Source of the DNA: Alphaproteobacteria bacterium
Lineage (GTDB): Bacteria > Pseudomonadota > Alphaproteobacteria > Micropepsales > Micropepsaceae
Assembly: GCA_028871795.1 (NCBI GenBank)
Contig: JAGWMG010000006.1
Coordinates: 105,051 to 169,050 of the forward strand
Length of the DNA stretch: 64,000 nucleotides
Reading direction: 5' to 3'
Shown: positions 51,969-62,009 of the stretch, piece after piece
How positions within the stretch are numbered: the stretch's first letter is position 1
Layout of the letters: the number at the start of each line of letters is the position of its first letter
Position numbers and translations under genes: made by a program
Notes under the pieces: model-generated
The model's input: the letters and a program-made list of their open reading frames with translations, nothing else
Database searches by the model: none
Told to the model about the DNA's origin: nothing

Positions 51969-54779
51969 ATGAACCCGCTGAAAGAACTTGAACGATTCGG
52001 ACAGGCACCTTGGCTCGATTATGTCAGCCGGGGCTTGCTTCGGAGCGGCGGACTGCAGCGTCTGGTGGAACAGGACGGCATCAAAGGCGTCACCTCCAAC
52101 CCTTCCATCTTCGAGAAGGCCATCGGCCACTCCAGCGAGTACGATGACGAAATCGGCGGCCTGCTGAAGCGCGGCTGCGCCGACGTCGGCGCAATCTTCC
52201 GCCAACTCGCCGTCTCGGACATCCGCGCCGCCGCCGCCGCGCTGGCTCCCGTCTACGAGGCCACCAAGCGTGCCGACGGGTTCGTCAGCATGGAGGTCTC
52301 GCCCTACATCGCCCACGACACCGAAGCCACGATCGCGGAGGCGCGCGAAATCTGGTCCGAGGTCGCTCGCGACAATCTGATGGTGAAGGTGCCCGGAACG
52401 CCGGAAGGCCTTCCGGCCATCCGCCGGCTCACGGCAGAAGGGCTGAACATCAACATCACGCTGCTGTTCTCCAGAGCGGTCTATGTCCAGGTGACGGAAG
52501 CCTACATCGCGGGACTGGAAGCGTTGCCAAAAACCCACGACCTGTCGTGCATCTCCAGCGTCGCCAGCTTCTTCGTCAGCCGCATCGACTCGCGGATCGA
52601 CGCCAAGATCGACGAACTTCTCAAGACCGCTTCGCCAGAGCAGCGGGCGCGTTTCGAAGGGTTGCGTGGAAAAGCCGCCATCGCCAACGCGAAGCTCGCC
52701 TACCGCGAGTACGAGCGTATCTTCTCGGGACCGCGCTGGGAAGCGCTGGCAAAACGCGGCGCGCGCCGCCAGCGGCTGTTGTGGGCGTCTACCGGAACCA
52801 AGAATAAAGCCTATTCCGACGTGCTGTACGTCGACTCGCTGATTGGACCCGACACGGTCAACACCATACCGCCCGAGACCATGGACGCATTCCGCGATCA
52901 CGGCCGGCCGCAGGCGTTGCTGCGGACGGGCGTGGCGGAAGCGGAGAAGGTTCTCGCCGAACTCGCAGCAGCGGGCATTTCCCTCGATGAAGCGACGGAC
53001 TGGCTGGTCGGGGACGGCGTCGACAAGTTCGCCGATGCCGCCGATCTTCTCTATGGCGCCATCGCGGAAAAGTGCGACGAACTTTCCGGGCGCAAGATCC
53101 GAATCGGCTACGAACTGGCGGACGCCGCGGGGAGCGTAAACGCCGAACTGAAATCCTGGACGAGGAAGGGCAATGTCCGCCGCTTGTGGGCGAAGGACGC
53201 GTCCCTGTGGAGCGGAGCCGACGAGAACAAATGGCTCGGCTGGCTCGACATCGCCAAGCGCGAGAAGGCCGGCCTGGCGGCGCTCGAGGATTTCGCCGGA
53301 CGCGTCAAGGGCAAAGCGTGGAGCGACATCGTCCTGCTCGGCATGGGCGGCTCCAGCCTGGGCGCGGAAGTCATACGCGAAACGCTGGGCGGGCCAGGCC
53401 CGCGCTTTCATATCCTCGATTCCACGGACCCCGACGAAATCGCAACGCTCGACGAAGCCATCGCGCTCGCAACCACGCTGTTCGTCGTCGCCTCGAAGTC
53501 CGGAAGCACACTCGAACCCAATATTTTCAAGGACTATTACTTCAAGCGGGTGGCCGACGCCATCGGCCGCGACCGCGCCGGTGGGCACTTCGTCGCCATC
53601 ACTGATCCCGGCTCGTCGCTGGAAAAAGTGGCGGCACGCGACGGCTTTGCCGACGTTTTCCACGGCGATCCGGCCATCGGCGGGCGCTATTCCGTGCTGT
53701 CGAATTTTGGGTTGGTTCCCACCGCCGCCATGGGCATCGACCTCAAGGGATTCATCGACGAGGCGTCGTGGATGCAAGCGGCCTGCGGGCCGCTCAGTCC
53801 GCCCGCGAACAATCCCGGCGTCCGCCTGGGGGTGACGCTCGGCGTGCTCGCGGGCAAGTTCGGACGCGACAAGATCACCGTGATCGCCTCCAAGGGACTG
53901 GCGAGCTTCGGCGCCTGGATGGAGCAATTGATCGCGGAGTCGACGGGCAAGAAGGGCAAAGGCCTCATCCCGGTGGACAGCGAACCGCCGGGCATGTCCG
54001 ACAGCTACGGCTGCGACAGGATGTTCGTGTCGCTGCGCCTCGGCAGCGAAACCATGCCGAACGACTTGCTTTCGGCGCTGGCGGCAAAGGGACATCCCGT
54101 GGTGCGGATCGACGTCGACACGCCGCACCGCCTCGCCCGGCTGTTCTTCCTGTGGGAGATCGCCACGGCTGCCGCCGGCGCGGTCCTCGGCATCAATCCC
54201 TTCGATCAACCCGATGTCGAAGCGGCAAAAATCAAAACCAAGGCCTTGATGGAAGCGGGCGGCGCCAAGCAAGGCGAAAAGCCGCTGGTTGCGAGCGGAG
54301 GCATTTCGCTTTACGCCGATGCGGAGAACGCCAGGGCGCTGGCCGGGGCGGGCACGCTGGAAGCCTGCTTGAAAGCGCACTTCTCCCGCATCGGGAAAGG
54401 TGATTACGCCGCCCTGCTGGCCTTCATCGAACGCAGCGCTGTCAACGCGGCGGAACTCGACGCCATCCGTGTGGCCGTCCGGGAGAAGACCGGCGCCGCG
54501 ACATGCCTCGGTTTCGGACCGCGCTTCCTGCATTCCACCGGACAAGCCTATAAGGGCGGGCCCAACACCGGCGTCTTCCTGCAGGTCACCTGCGATCACG
54601 CGCGCGACATCGCGGTGCCCGGACGGGACTACAGCTTCGGCGCCGTCATAGATGCGCAAGCGGCCGGCGACCTGGCCGTCCTGGGCGAGCGGGGCAGGCG
54701 CGCGATACGCGTCCACCTGCACGATGTCGCGGAGGGATTGCGGTCGCTTCGCCGTGCCGTAGAAACTGCATTGCGGTAG
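51969..54779 (+). CDS. tal-pgi: Bifunctional transaldolase/glucose-6-phosphate isomerase
   Basis: A 936-aa fusion. The N-terminal transaldolase domain (about 1-360) has GIKGVTSNPSIFEKAI and the Schiff-base lysine in NLMVKVPGTPEGLPAIRRLT. The C-terminal phosphoglucose isomerase domain (about 400-900) has LLGMGGSSLGAEVIRETLGG and VASKSGSTLEPNIFKDYY. The fusion is a known alphaproteobacterial arrangement (also in some other bacteria). It interconverts F6P with sedoheptulose-7-P/erythrose-4-P and G6P with F6P. First gene of a four-gene sugar-phosphate operon. Confidence 0.95.
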   Translation: MNPLKELERFGQAPWLDYVSRGLLRSGGLQRLVEQDGIKGVTSNPSIFEKAIGHSSEYDDEIGGLLKRGCADVGAIFRQLAVSDIRAAAAALAPVYEATKRADGFVSMEVSPYIAHDTEATIAEAREIWSEVARDNLMVKVPGTPEGLPAIRRLTAEGLNINITLLFSRAVYVQVTEAYIAGLEALPKTHDLSCISSVASFFVSRIDSRIDAKIDELLKTASPEQRARFEGLRGKAAIANAKLAYREYERIFSGPRWEALAKRGARRQRLLWASTGTKNKAYSDVLYVDSLIGPDTVNTIPPETMDAFRDHGRPQALLRTGVAEAEKVLAELAAAGISLDEATDWLVGDGVDKFADAADLLYGAIAEKCDELSGRKIRIGYELADAAGSVNAELKSWTRKGNVRRLWAKDASLWSGADENKWLGWLDIAKREKAGLAALEDFAGRVKGKAWSDIVLLGMGGSSLGAEVIRETLGGPGPRFHILDSTDPDEIATLDEAIALATTLFVVASKSGSTLEPNIFKDYYFKRVADAIGRDRAGGHFVAITDPGSSLEKVAARDGFADVFHGDPAIGGRYSVLSNFGLVPTAAMGIDLKGFIDEASWMQAACGPLSPPANNPGVRLGVTLGVLAGKFGRDKITVIASKGLASFGAWMEQLIAESTGKKGKGLIPVDSEPPGMSDSYGCDRMFVSLRLGSETMPNDLLSALAAKGHPVVRIDVDTPHRLARLFFLWEIATAAAGAVLGINPFDQPDVEAAKIKTKALMEAGGAKQGEKPLVASGGISLYADAENARALAGAGTLEACLKAHFSRIGKGDYAALLAFIERSAVNAAELDAIRVAVREKTGAATCLGFGPRFLHSTGQAYKGGPNTGVFLQVTCDHARDIAVPGRDYSFGAVIDAQAAGDLAVLGERGRRAIRVHLHDVAEGLRSLRRAVETALR

Positions 54780-54785
54780 GTGAAT

Positions 54786-55778
54786 ATGGAGATCGGCATC
54801 GTCGGCTTGGGGCGCATGGGGGCCAATATCGCCCGGCGTTTGATGCGAGGCGGACACAGCGTCGTTGCGTTCGACATCAGCGCGGACGCCGTGGCGGCGC
54901 TGGCGCGCGCGGGCGCCACGGGAGCGGATTCGCTGGCCGGCCTCGCCGTGGCGCTCAAGCCGCCGCGGACCGTCTGGCTGATGCTGCCGGCAGGCAAGAT
55001 AACGGAGCAGACGATCGGCGAACTGGCGCGCCATCTGAGCGCGGGAGATACGCTGATCGACGGCGGCAATACGTTCTACAAGGACGACGTGCGGCGCGCC
55101 GAAGAGCTGCGGGCCAAAGCCATCCACTACATCGACGTCGGAACTTCGGGCGGCGTCTGGGGCCTGGAGCGCGGCTATTGCATGATGATCGGCGGCGAAA
55201 AGGACGCCGTCGACCGGCTGGATCCGATTTTTGCGGTGCTGGCGCCCGGCGCGGGAACCATCGCGAAAACGGACAACCGCGAGGGCCGCGATCCGCGCGT
55301 CGAAAACGGCTACCTGCATGCCGGCCCGGCGGGCGCCGGCCACTTCGTGAAGATGATCCACAACGGCATCGAATACGGATTGATGCAGGCCTATGCCGAA
55401 GGCTTCGACATCCTTCGCGCCCGCGGGGCAGCGTCGCTGGCAGACCGCTACGATTTCGATTTGGCCGACATCGCGGAGGTCTGGCGGCGCGGCAGTGTGA
55501 TTTCGTCCTGGCTGCTCGATCTGACGGCGTCGGCACTGGCAAAGCACAAGAATCTCGAGACCTTCACCGGTTACGTCGAGGACTCGGGCGAAGGACGCTG
55601 GACCGTCCAGGCCGCCATCGAAGAGGCGATCCCCGCCAACGTGCTGTCGGCGGCGCTGTACGAGCGTTTCCGCTCGCGCATCGAACGTGATTTCGCCGAC
55701 CGACTGCTGTCGGCGATGCGCAACGAATTCGGCGGTCATGTGGAAGGCGGTCCGTCCAGTTCCGGCAACAGGCCGTGA
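54786..55778 (+). CDS. gnd: 6-phosphogluconate dehydrogenase, decarboxylating (short form)
   Basis: A 330-aa oxidoreductase of the short (YqeC/GndA-like) type that turns 6-phosphogluconate into ribulose-5-P and CO2. Seen: [20 protein letters not shown] (nucleotide binding), [39 protein letters not shown], and [20 protein letters not shown] with the catalytic Lys. ATG 54786 is preferred; a GTG at 54780 immediately follows the tal-pgi stop. The short form lacks the C-terminal extension of the 470-aa enzyme and is often NAD-linked, though this is not proven here. Confidence 0.92.
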   Translation: MEIGIVGLGRMGANIARRLMRGGHSVVAFDISADAVAALARAGATGADSLAGLAVALKPPRTVWLMLPAGKITEQTIGELARHLSAGDTLIDGGNTFYKDDVRRAEELRAKAIHYIDVGTSGGVWGLERGYCMMIGGEKDAVDRLDPIFAVLAPGAGTIAKTDNREGRDPRVENGYLHAGPAGAGHFVKMIHNGIEYGLMQAYAEGFDILRARGAASLADRYDFDLADIAEVWRRGSVISSWLLDLTASALAKHKNLETFTGYVEDSGEGRWTVQAAIEEAIPANVLSAALYERFRSRIERDFADRLLSAMRNEFGGHVEGGPSSSGNRP

Positions 55779-56494
55779 GCGCACCCCGCACCGAAATCTT
55801 CGATGATGCGGGGCAATTGGCGTCGCGGGCGGCCGGCTGGATCGCCGGCTTGATCGCCGCCCGGAATGGCGTTTTCCGCATCGCTTTGACCGGGGGAGAG
55901 ACGCCGCGCGCGCTTTACCGAGAACTCGGCAGCCGTTTCCGTGACAGCGTAAACTGGGCAAACGTGCAATTCTTCTGGGGCGACGAGCGCTTCGTGCCGC
56001 CCGACGATCCGACGAGCAATTACCGCATGGCGCGCGAGACTTTGCTAGTGCAAATCCCGGTCCCCGAAAAGAACGTCCATCCCATCCCGACCGGCGGCGA
56101 TCCGGAGGAAGCCGCGTTGGCCTACGAAGCGGCGCTCAAGAACGCTTACGGCGCTGGCAGACTGGAGGCTGCGCGGCCCTTGTTCGACCTCGTGCTGTTG
56201 GGATTGGGTGACGACGGGCATATTTGTTCACTGTTGCCGGGATCAGCGGTATTGGACGAACGGACGCGCTGGACCGCCGCCGTCGCCCACGGCAGGCCGG
56301 AAACGCGCATCACGCTCACCTATCCACCGATACAATCGAGCCGCATCACCGCATTTCTGGTCGTCGGAGGAAAAAAAGCGGAAGCTGTGCGCACTGTCCG
56401 GGCAGGCGATTCGGCCCTGCCGGGCGCCCGTCTGCGGCCGGACGGCGAACTCGTCTGGCTGCTGGATCGTGCCGCGGCGAAATTCATACGATAA
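55775..56494 (+). CDS. pgl: 6-phosphogluconolactonase
   Basis: A 239-aa enzyme that hydrolyses 6-phosphogluconolactone. Seen: [60 protein letters not shown], and [23 protein letters not shown] at 55775 is in GTGA with the gnd stop (4-base overlap), so translation is coupled. Confidence 0.95.
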   Translation: MSAPRTEIFDDAGQLASRAAGWIAGLIAARNGVFRIALTGGETPRALYRELGSRFRDSVNWANVQFFWGDERFVPPDDPTSNYRMARETLLVQIPVPEKNVHPIPTGGDPEEAALAYEAALKNAYGAGRLEAARPLFDLVLLGLGDDGHICSLLPGSAVLDERTRWTAAVAHGRPETRITLTYPPIQSSRITAFLVVGGKKAEAVRTVRAGDSALPGARLRPDGELVWLLDRAAAKFIR

Positions 56495-56514
56495 CGAGAG
56501 CGGGAGCGAGACGC

Positions 56515-57249
56515 GTGAAACGATTCAAACGAATTCTTGCCTTCGACGTCGGGGGCACCGGGCTGAAGGCGGCCATCATCGACGGGCAAGGCAAACTCCT
56601 GAGCGAGCATCTGCGCGTTCCCACGCCGCATCCGAGCACGCCAAAGACGTTGGTCAAATCGCTGGTCGCGCTTGCCGCGCCGCTTGGGAAATTCGACTGC
56701 ATCTCCATCGGCTTTCCCGGCGTGGTGCGCGGCTCGCACGTGATTACCGCCCCAAATCTCGGCACGGTGCTGTGGGCCGGCTACGATCTTGCGGGCACGC
56801 TCTCGAAAAAACTCGACGGCAAACCAGCGAAGCTCGTCAACGACGCCGATATGCAGGGACTGGCCATCGTCAAGGGCAAGGGATTGGAATTCGTCATCAC
56901 CTTGGGAACCGGATTCGGTACGGCATTGTTCCGTGACGGCGAACTAATGCCGCATATGGAGCTCGCCCATATGCCGGTCGAGAACGGCAAGGATTTTGAC
57001 GAATATATAGGCGAGAAGGCGCTGAAAAAAATTGGCCGCAAGCGTTGGAACAAGCGTATCGCGAAAATTCTGCCGTACTTCCACACGCTGCTGCACTACG
57101 ACCATCTCTATATAGGCGGCGGCAACGCCCATAAGCTCGACATCGACTTGCCGCCCAAAGCCAGCAAGGTCTCGAACATCGCCGGCCTCAAAGGCGGGGC
57201 TGCGTTATGGAGAAAAAGCGGTCGCGAGCACCTCACGGCGCGGTCGTGA
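56515..57249 (+). CDS. ppgK: ROK-family polyphosphate glucokinase-like protein
   Basis: A 244-aa sugar kinase of the ROK family: RILAFDVGGTGLKAAIIDGQ (phosphate-binding loop), KLVNDADMQGLAIVKGKGLE (catalytic Asp region), FVITLGTGFGTALFRDGELM and DHLYIGGGNAHKL. The pattern is closest to polyphosphate glucokinases (PpgK) of actinobacteria and some proteobacteria, which use inorganic polyphosphate or ATP to phosphorylate glucose. The start is GTG 56515 with GGGAGCGAG upstream. It ends the tal-pgi-gnd-pgl unit and overlaps the convergent receptor gene by 17 bases. Confidence 0.85.
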   Translation: MKRFKRILAFDVGGTGLKAAIIDGQGKLLSEHLRVPTPHPSTPKTLVKSLVALAAPLGKFDCISIGFPGVVRGSHVITAPNLGTVLWAGYDLAGTLSKKLDGKPAKLVNDADMQGLAIVKGKGLEFVITLGTGFGTALFRDGELMPHMELAHMPVENGKDFDEYIGEKALKKIGRKRWNKRIAKILPYFHTLLHYDHLYIGGGNAHKLDIDLPPKASKVSNIAGLKGGAALWRKSGREHLTARS

Positions 57250-59287
57250 ACGACAGGCCGGCGCGCAGAATACGCGGGGCACCGTAGTTGGTCACGCCGT
57301 CGGCGCTCTCCGTCGTCACGACGCGGGCGTTCAAGACGTTGTCGCCGGCAACGTAGAGCACCAGGCGATCGGTCACCGCACAGGATAGTTTCGCATCGAG
57401 CGTGAACGCGGGAGCCAGCCGCAACGTGTTCTGGTCGTCGGCATAGCGGGCACTCTCGTAGTGCACGTCCGCGGAAAGCGACCATCCCTCCGTCAACGGG
57501 GTCGCAAAGCCGCCCGTGATCGTCGCGCGCGGCGCTTGGACGGGACGCAGCCCCGTCAATTGCGACGCCCCTGCTCCGCCGTGGACGCGCTGATCCAACA
57601 CATCGAACGCAGCCTGCAACGCGATGCCGTCGAAGCCGTAGCGCAGACTGCCCTCGATGCCCGGCGCGTTTACGTCGCCCGCATTCTGCTTCTGGATGAG
57701 GAGTCCGCCTGTCGACACAAATCCGGCGTCGGGGAATACGCCCGGTCCGCGACCGATGGTGACATTGGTGATGGCGCGGTGCAGCTGGTTCCAGAACGCC
57801 GTCAGGTCCCATGTGAATGCGCCCCGAACGCCGCCGGCACTGATCTCCACGCCGTACAACGTTTCGGGCGTCAAGGCGGCGTTGGCTTCGGTGATATTGT
57901 TGCCGAGCCGGAACGGCCGGTAGAGTTCGTTCAGGGATGGTGCGCGGAACCCTTCATAGGCGGCGGTGCGCAAATAGAGGCCATCCGAAAAATCGTGCCG
58001 GATGCCGCCGCGCGCCGTCGGCAGGATTCCCGAACGCGACGGCCAGCGCCTGTCGCGCGTCATCGCGCCAGAGGACAACGAACTTTCGACCAGATGCCCG
58101 TCGGTGCTCGACCACGCGTCCGCACGCCCGCCTAGAGTGAACAACCAACTGCCGGAGCGGTGCGCCACCTCCGCGTACAGGCCGCCGACAAGATTGTCCC
58201 CGCCGGACACGCGGTTCTGAGTGAAAGCGCCGGAAACATAGGAATAGTGTTCGTCCGAATTGCCTCTGGCCGCGCGCGCGTCCGCGCCGATTTCCCAATC
58301 GAACGCCGGCGACGATCCGCGCAACGCCCCGTTGGCGCCCCATCCCACCGCGGGCGTCGCATATTGGTCGTCCGAGGGCGTCGTGTAGGCGCGTCCAGGT
58401 GCGATCGTTGCAGAGACCTGCGAAAACCCGCTCTCGTGCAGCCAAGCTTGCAGGCGCCAGCCCAGCGCATCGCCGCTTTCAGGATGAGCGACGGTGAGGC
58501 TCGCCACAATGCCATCCGCCTTCGAACTGGTGCCGACCAGACCGGACTGTCGCATCTCCTCATAGGCGCCGACGCGTGCGGCGATCAATGTACCGGCGGA
58601 AGGCGAAAACTGCGCCCGCACGGAGGCATTGCGGGCGTCCAGCGTCACCGCATCGTCGGCGGGGCCGCGTTGCGCGGGTGAAACGGGAATCCAGCCGTCG
58701 GAGGCTTCCGCGCTCGCCACGCCGAACAGTAAAACCTTGCCCCATTCGGCGCCGCCGGCCGCCGCGGCACGGCGAAAGCCCCCGCCCGACACATCGGCGG
58801 CAAGCCCCACGTCCGTCTTTTCCTGAAACGCGATCACGCCGGTGAGCGCCCCGGCCCCATATGGGCCAGCGCCCGCCCCGCGCACGATCTCGGCCCCGGC
58901 CAGCGCTTCGGGCGGCAGCGAACTCCAGATCACCCAGCCTCCGAACGGATCGTTCTGCGGCACTCCATCCAGGGTCACCAACGCGCGGCCTGCTCCCGAC
59001 GGCGCAATCGAGCGCAGCGAAACGCCTTGGGTCGAAGGGTTCGCAGACAGACTGCTGTTCCGGCGGAACAGCGACAGACCGGGAACCTGCGCTAGCGCGA
59101 CATCGAGCTGGGGCGAGGCATCGAGCTCGGCCGCGTCGAGCCGGACGACGGAGAATGCGCCGTCCCCGACGGGATCGGGCGGGCCGGCCGTGACCACCAC
59201 GGTCTCGACCGCCTGCGCTGCCGCCGGGACGGCAAGTGCCGCGACGGCAGCAAGGCAGAATCCAAGGCGTGCGATATTGTTTTGCAT
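57233..59287 (-). CDS. TonB-dependent receptor (684 aa)
   Basis: An outer-membrane receptor with a signal peptide (ARLGFCLAAVAALAVPAAAQ), a TonB box-like ETVVVTAG, a plug with QVPGLSLFRRNSSLSANPST and PSGAGRALVTLDGVPQNDPF, and a beta-barrel whose last segment is RAGLSFTTAP. The plug resembles BtuB/CirA-type receptors more than the other two receptors here. No riboswitch-like structure is seen upstream. Convergent with ppgK (17-base overlap). Confidence 0.9.
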   Translation of the reverse strand: MQNNIARLGFCLAAVAALAVPAAAQAVETVVVTAGPPDPVGDGAFSVVRLDAAELDASPQLDVALAQVPGLSLFRRNSSLSANPSTQGVSLRSIAPSGAGRALVTLDGVPQNDPFGGWVIWSSLPPEALAGAEIVRGAGAGPYGAGALTGVIAFQEKTDVGLAADVSGGGFRRAAAAGGAEWGKVLLFGVASAEASDGWIPVSPAQRGPADDAVTLDARNASVRAQFSPSAGTLIAARVGAYEEMRQSGLVGTSSKADGIVASLTVAHPESGDALGWRLQAWLHESGFSQVSATIAPGRAYTTPSDDQYATPAVGWGANGALRGSSPAFDWEIGADARAARGNSDEHYSYVSGAFTQNRVSGGDNLVGGLYAEVAHRSGSWLFTLGGRADAWSSTDGHLVESSLSSGAMTRDRRWPSRSGILPTARGGIRHDFSDGLYLRTAAYEGFRAPSLNELYRPFRLGNNITEANAALTPETLYGVEISAGGVRGAFTWDLTAFWNQLHRAITNVTIGRGPGVFPDAGFVSTGGLLIQKQNAGDVNAPGIEGSLRYGFDGIALQAAFDVLDQRVHGGAGASQLTGLRPVQAPRATITGGFATPLTEGWSLSADVHYESARYADDQNTLRLAPAFTLDAKLSCAVTDRLVLYVAGDNVLNARVVTTESADGVTNYGAPRILRAGLSFTTAP

Positions 59288-59303
59288 CGCTCTCTTCTAT
59301 CGC

Positions 59304-59462
59304 TTACGCGCGAAATTCCGGCAAGCCTGGCGCCACCGCGGAATCGTGCACAGCCAGCGCAGCAAGTTCGGTGGCTACACGCTGGGGGGCACGCGATCGA
59401 CAGCCTGGGCAAACCATCCGAACCAGCTTTCGGGCGGACAGCGCCAACCGGATTAATCGCAT
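59304..59462 (-). CDS. Possible 52-aa ORF upstream of the TonB receptor
   Basis: A short frame with ATG at 59462 and stop TAA at 59304-59306, 16 bases before the receptor start. It reads MRLIRLALSARKLVRMVCPG, then CRSRAPQRVATELAALAVHD, then SAVAPGLPEFRA. The N-terminus is basic-hydrophobic, contains CPGC, and the second half is smooth and alanine-rich as in host proteins. A weak GAGAGCGG stretch precedes it. It could be a real small protein, a regulatory leader peptide for the receptor, or a gene fragment. No known family. Confidence 0.35.
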   Translation of the reverse strand: MRLIRLALSARKLVRMVCPGCRSRAPQRVATELAALAVHDSAVAPGLPEFRA

Positions 59463-59520
59463 AACACCGCTCTCACGGCCGAGCGGCCGCCGGTGCCGAG
59501 GCGAGGATTTCTTCCGAAAC

Positions 59521-61902
59521 CTAGAACCTTTGACCGAACTTCAACCCGATCGTCCGCGGCTGAGCGACCAAAATGTACGGTTCGTGGCCGCAGACGCCGG
59601 GCGTGCACTCGGCGTAGCGGCCAAGCTGCGCGCGCTCGTCGAAGGCATTTTCGACGAACAATTCGAGCGACCAGTTGTTGCGGTCCACGCCGGTCGTGAA
59701 ATCGAACGTCGTGTAGGCCGGCGATTGTCCGATCAACCCGCGTTCCAGGATGCGCAAATCCGACCAGGTGCCGCTTTGGTGGACGAGAGAACCCTGCACA
59801 TGCGCCTTGAAGTCGTCGACCGTGAACTCGTAGCGCGCCGTGGCGTTGACCTTCCACTTCGGCGTGATCGGCAGCTGCGTACCCTTCGGCGCCTTGGCCG
59901 TGCCGGGACAGACTGTGACCCCGACATTGCCGCAATAGTCGGCGGTCAATTGCGCGTCGTTGTAGGCGCCGGCGGTGGACAGAGTCAGACCCTCGACCGG
60001 AAGCCACATGGCTTCGAATTCCGCTCCCTTGACGCTCGCCTGACCGCCGTTGGCGATGATCGTCAACGAATTCGGTCCGAGGAACGAGAACTGGAAATTG
60101 TTCCAGTCCTCCCAGTAGAAAGCGCCGTTGAAGCGCAGCGTGTCGGCGTTCCAACTTGTCTTCCAGCCGATTTCGTAGTTCGACACGCCATCCGGCGAAT
60201 AGGGCGGGAGGTTACCGTTGCGATTGACGCCGCCTGGGCGGAAGCCCGTCGAATAGGTGGCGTAGACCATGCGGTCGTCGTCGATATGCCAAGTGAGATT
60301 GACCTTGTGCGTCTCGCCATTATCGTCGACGTGCTTGTTCAGGTTTTGACAGGGCAAGCTGTGGTACGGCGTCGGAACCGGCGGCGGGACGGTGCAATTA
60401 ACTACTCCGGTGTGAGAACTGTAACCGGAGGAAAAGCCGAAGAATCCGCTGAGCGAATTGTCGGCCTGGAAGAACCTGATGCCGCCCGTCAAGGTGAGGT
60501 CCGGCAGGATGTCGTAGGCCAACTCGCCGAACAGGGCGTAATCACGATCCACGCGCATCTGGTTAGTCAGCCAGAGCGTATCCGGCCAACCCGGAACAGT
60601 GATGGCGTCCGCGATGCCGTTGATCTTGTAGTCCTGCAATATGTGGTGCGATTGGCGCTCGTAGAAGGCGCCGCCGACGAAGCGAAGCCGGCTGTCCTTC
60701 GACGTCGAAACACGGAACTCGTGGCTCTCCTTGGTGAAGCCGTCCATGCCGAGAATGTACTGCGACGGGTCGATCACAATGCCGGCGTTATTGTAAATAT
60801 AGGCGCCGGAGCCATACAGCGTGTCGTACCAGAAGGAATAATCCGTGTAGTCCGCCGCCGAGTGAACCGAGCGGTTCATGTAGCCGCCGGAATAGAGCAG
60901 GTCGAGATTGCCGACCTTGCCTTGAATCGTGAGCGCCGCCTGATACCACCTGTCCTTTACGTATTCCGGCAAGAAATGCGTGACCTCAAGATCACCGACC
61001 GACGGGTCGAATGCGAACAGGCCTTTGGAGTCTTCCGACTGCGCCGTGATGCTGGGCGTGATCGTCCAATTCTCGTCGAGGTCGATTTGCAAGGCCGCGC
61101 GGCCGCCCAACTTGTCGACGGTGTTGTAGTCTTTCTTTGCCGCCGTGGCGTTGTTGATCGTTACGCCGGAGGTCGGATAGGTGCGCGTGCCGTGGACATT
61201 GTCGATATAGCCGGCATCGTGCTCGTCCCACGCAACGATGCGAACGGCAACGTTGTCCGTCAGCGGGAGGTTGACCATTCCGTTCGCCAGATAGCCGATC
61301 CCGCCATGGTCAACGGAATTCACTTCGACATTGTAGCCCGCCGCAAAGGCGTCGGTGTTCGGCTTGTTGGTGATGATACGGATGGTCCCAGACTCCGAGC
61401 TGGCGCCGTAAAGCGTGCCCTGCGGACCCGACAATGCTTCCACACGTTCAACGTCGTATGTCGGCACGTCCAGCGTGCCGCCGATCGTGGTGATCGGCTG
61501 TTCGTCGAGATACACGCCCACGGTCGGGAGCGGACCGGAATGGTTGCCGTTCTGATCGCTGGCGATGCCGCGCATCGTGATGTTCGCGAAGCCGGGACCG
61601 CCGTTGCTGCCCTGGCCGCTGACCGCATAGGTCACGCTCGGCATGTATTTGGCGAAATCGGTGAAATCGGTGAGATTCAGCTGCGAGAGCTTTTCGGTGG
61701 TGAACGCCTGGACGTTCATCGGAACTTTCTGAAGATCTTCCGAGCGCTTCTCGGCCGTGACCACGACCGTTTCCAGCGTGCCACTGGTGTCCGTCGCCGC
61801 AATCGCCGCCGAGACGCTCGTCAGCATGGTCGTGGCGAGTAGTGCCGGAAGGACAACAAGGCGCGAACGCCCACGGTTAGCTGCGAAATTCCCCTTCATC
61901 AT
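59521..61902 (-). CDS. TonB-dependent receptor (793 aa)
   Basis: An outer-membrane receptor of the sphingomonad/caulobacter type: signal peptide (LLATTMLTSVSAAIAA), TonB box-like LETVVVTAEKR, plug with LTDFTDFAKYMPSVTYAVSG, ANITMRGIASDQNGN and DVERVEALSGPQGTLYGASS, then a long barrel ending TIGLKFGQRF with the terminal Phe that directs outer-membrane insertion. ATG ATG at 61902/61899; GGGGGG lies upstream. It is followed on the same strand by the 52-aa ORF and the 684-aa receptor, and preceded by a TPR-sulfotransferase. Confidence 0.92.
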   Translation of the reverse strand: MMKGNFAANRGRSRLVVLPALLATTMLTSVSAAIAATDTSGTLETVVVTAEKRSEDLQKVPMNVQAFTTEKLSQLNLTDFTDFAKYMPSVTYAVSGQGSNGGPGFANITMRGIASDQNGNHSGPLPTVGVYLDEQPITTIGGTLDVPTYDVERVEALSGPQGTLYGASSESGTIRIITNKPNTDAFAAGYNVEVNSVDHGGIGYLANGMVNLPLTDNVAVRIVAWDEHDAGYIDNVHGTRTYPTSGVTINNATAAKKDYNTVDKLGGRAALQIDLDENWTITPSITAQSEDSKGLFAFDPSVGDLEVTHFLPEYVKDRWYQAALTIQGKVGNLDLLYSGGYMNRSVHSAADYTDYSFWYDTLYGSGAYIYNNAGIVIDPSQYILGMDGFTKESHEFRVSTSKDSRLRFVGGAFYERQSHHILQDYKINGIADAITVPGWPDTLWLTNQMRVDRDYALFGELAYDILPDLTLTGGIRFFQADNSLSGFFGFSSGYSSHTGVVNCTVPPPVPTPYHSLPCQNLNKHVDDNGETHKVNLTWHIDDDRMVYATYSTGFRPGGVNRNGNLPPYSPDGVSNYEIGWKTSWNADTLRFNGAFYWEDWNNFQFSFLGPNSLTIIANGGQASVKGAEFEAMWLPVEGLTLSTAGAYNDAQLTADYCGNVGVTVCPGTAKAPKGTQLPITPKWKVNATARYEFTVDDFKAHVQGSLVHQSGTWSDLRILERGLIGQSPAYTTFDFTTGVDRNNWSLELFVENAFDERAQLGRYAECTPGVCGHEPYILVAQPRTIGLKFGQRF

Positions 61903-62009
61903 GGATGCCCCCCGAATATGATCCGAACCTGCCTTCGACTGCGATTCCCCGCGACAGTCTTGTGAATGCGATTAAGAGGATAATTCGCGACCGCGTCAAT
62001 GGCATAGCA

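Noticed and set aside
51882..55961. A minus-strand open frame of 1359 codons opposite tal-pgi, gnd and pgl
   Set aside because: The translation is a low-complexity R/H/A/G/Q-rich string with no domain; the opposite strand encodes three recognised enzymes. Long antisense frames are expected in high-GC DNA.
59288..59520. Cobalamin or TPP riboswitch upstream of the 684-aa TonB receptor
   Set aside because: GCCACCG resembles one B12-box element, but the other conserved blocks of the cobalamin riboswitch and the TPP CUGAGA block are absent.
59236..61842. A plus-strand open frame of 868 codons opposite the 793-aa receptor
   Set aside because: Arginine/valine-rich string without domains; the receptor on the other strand explains the sequence.
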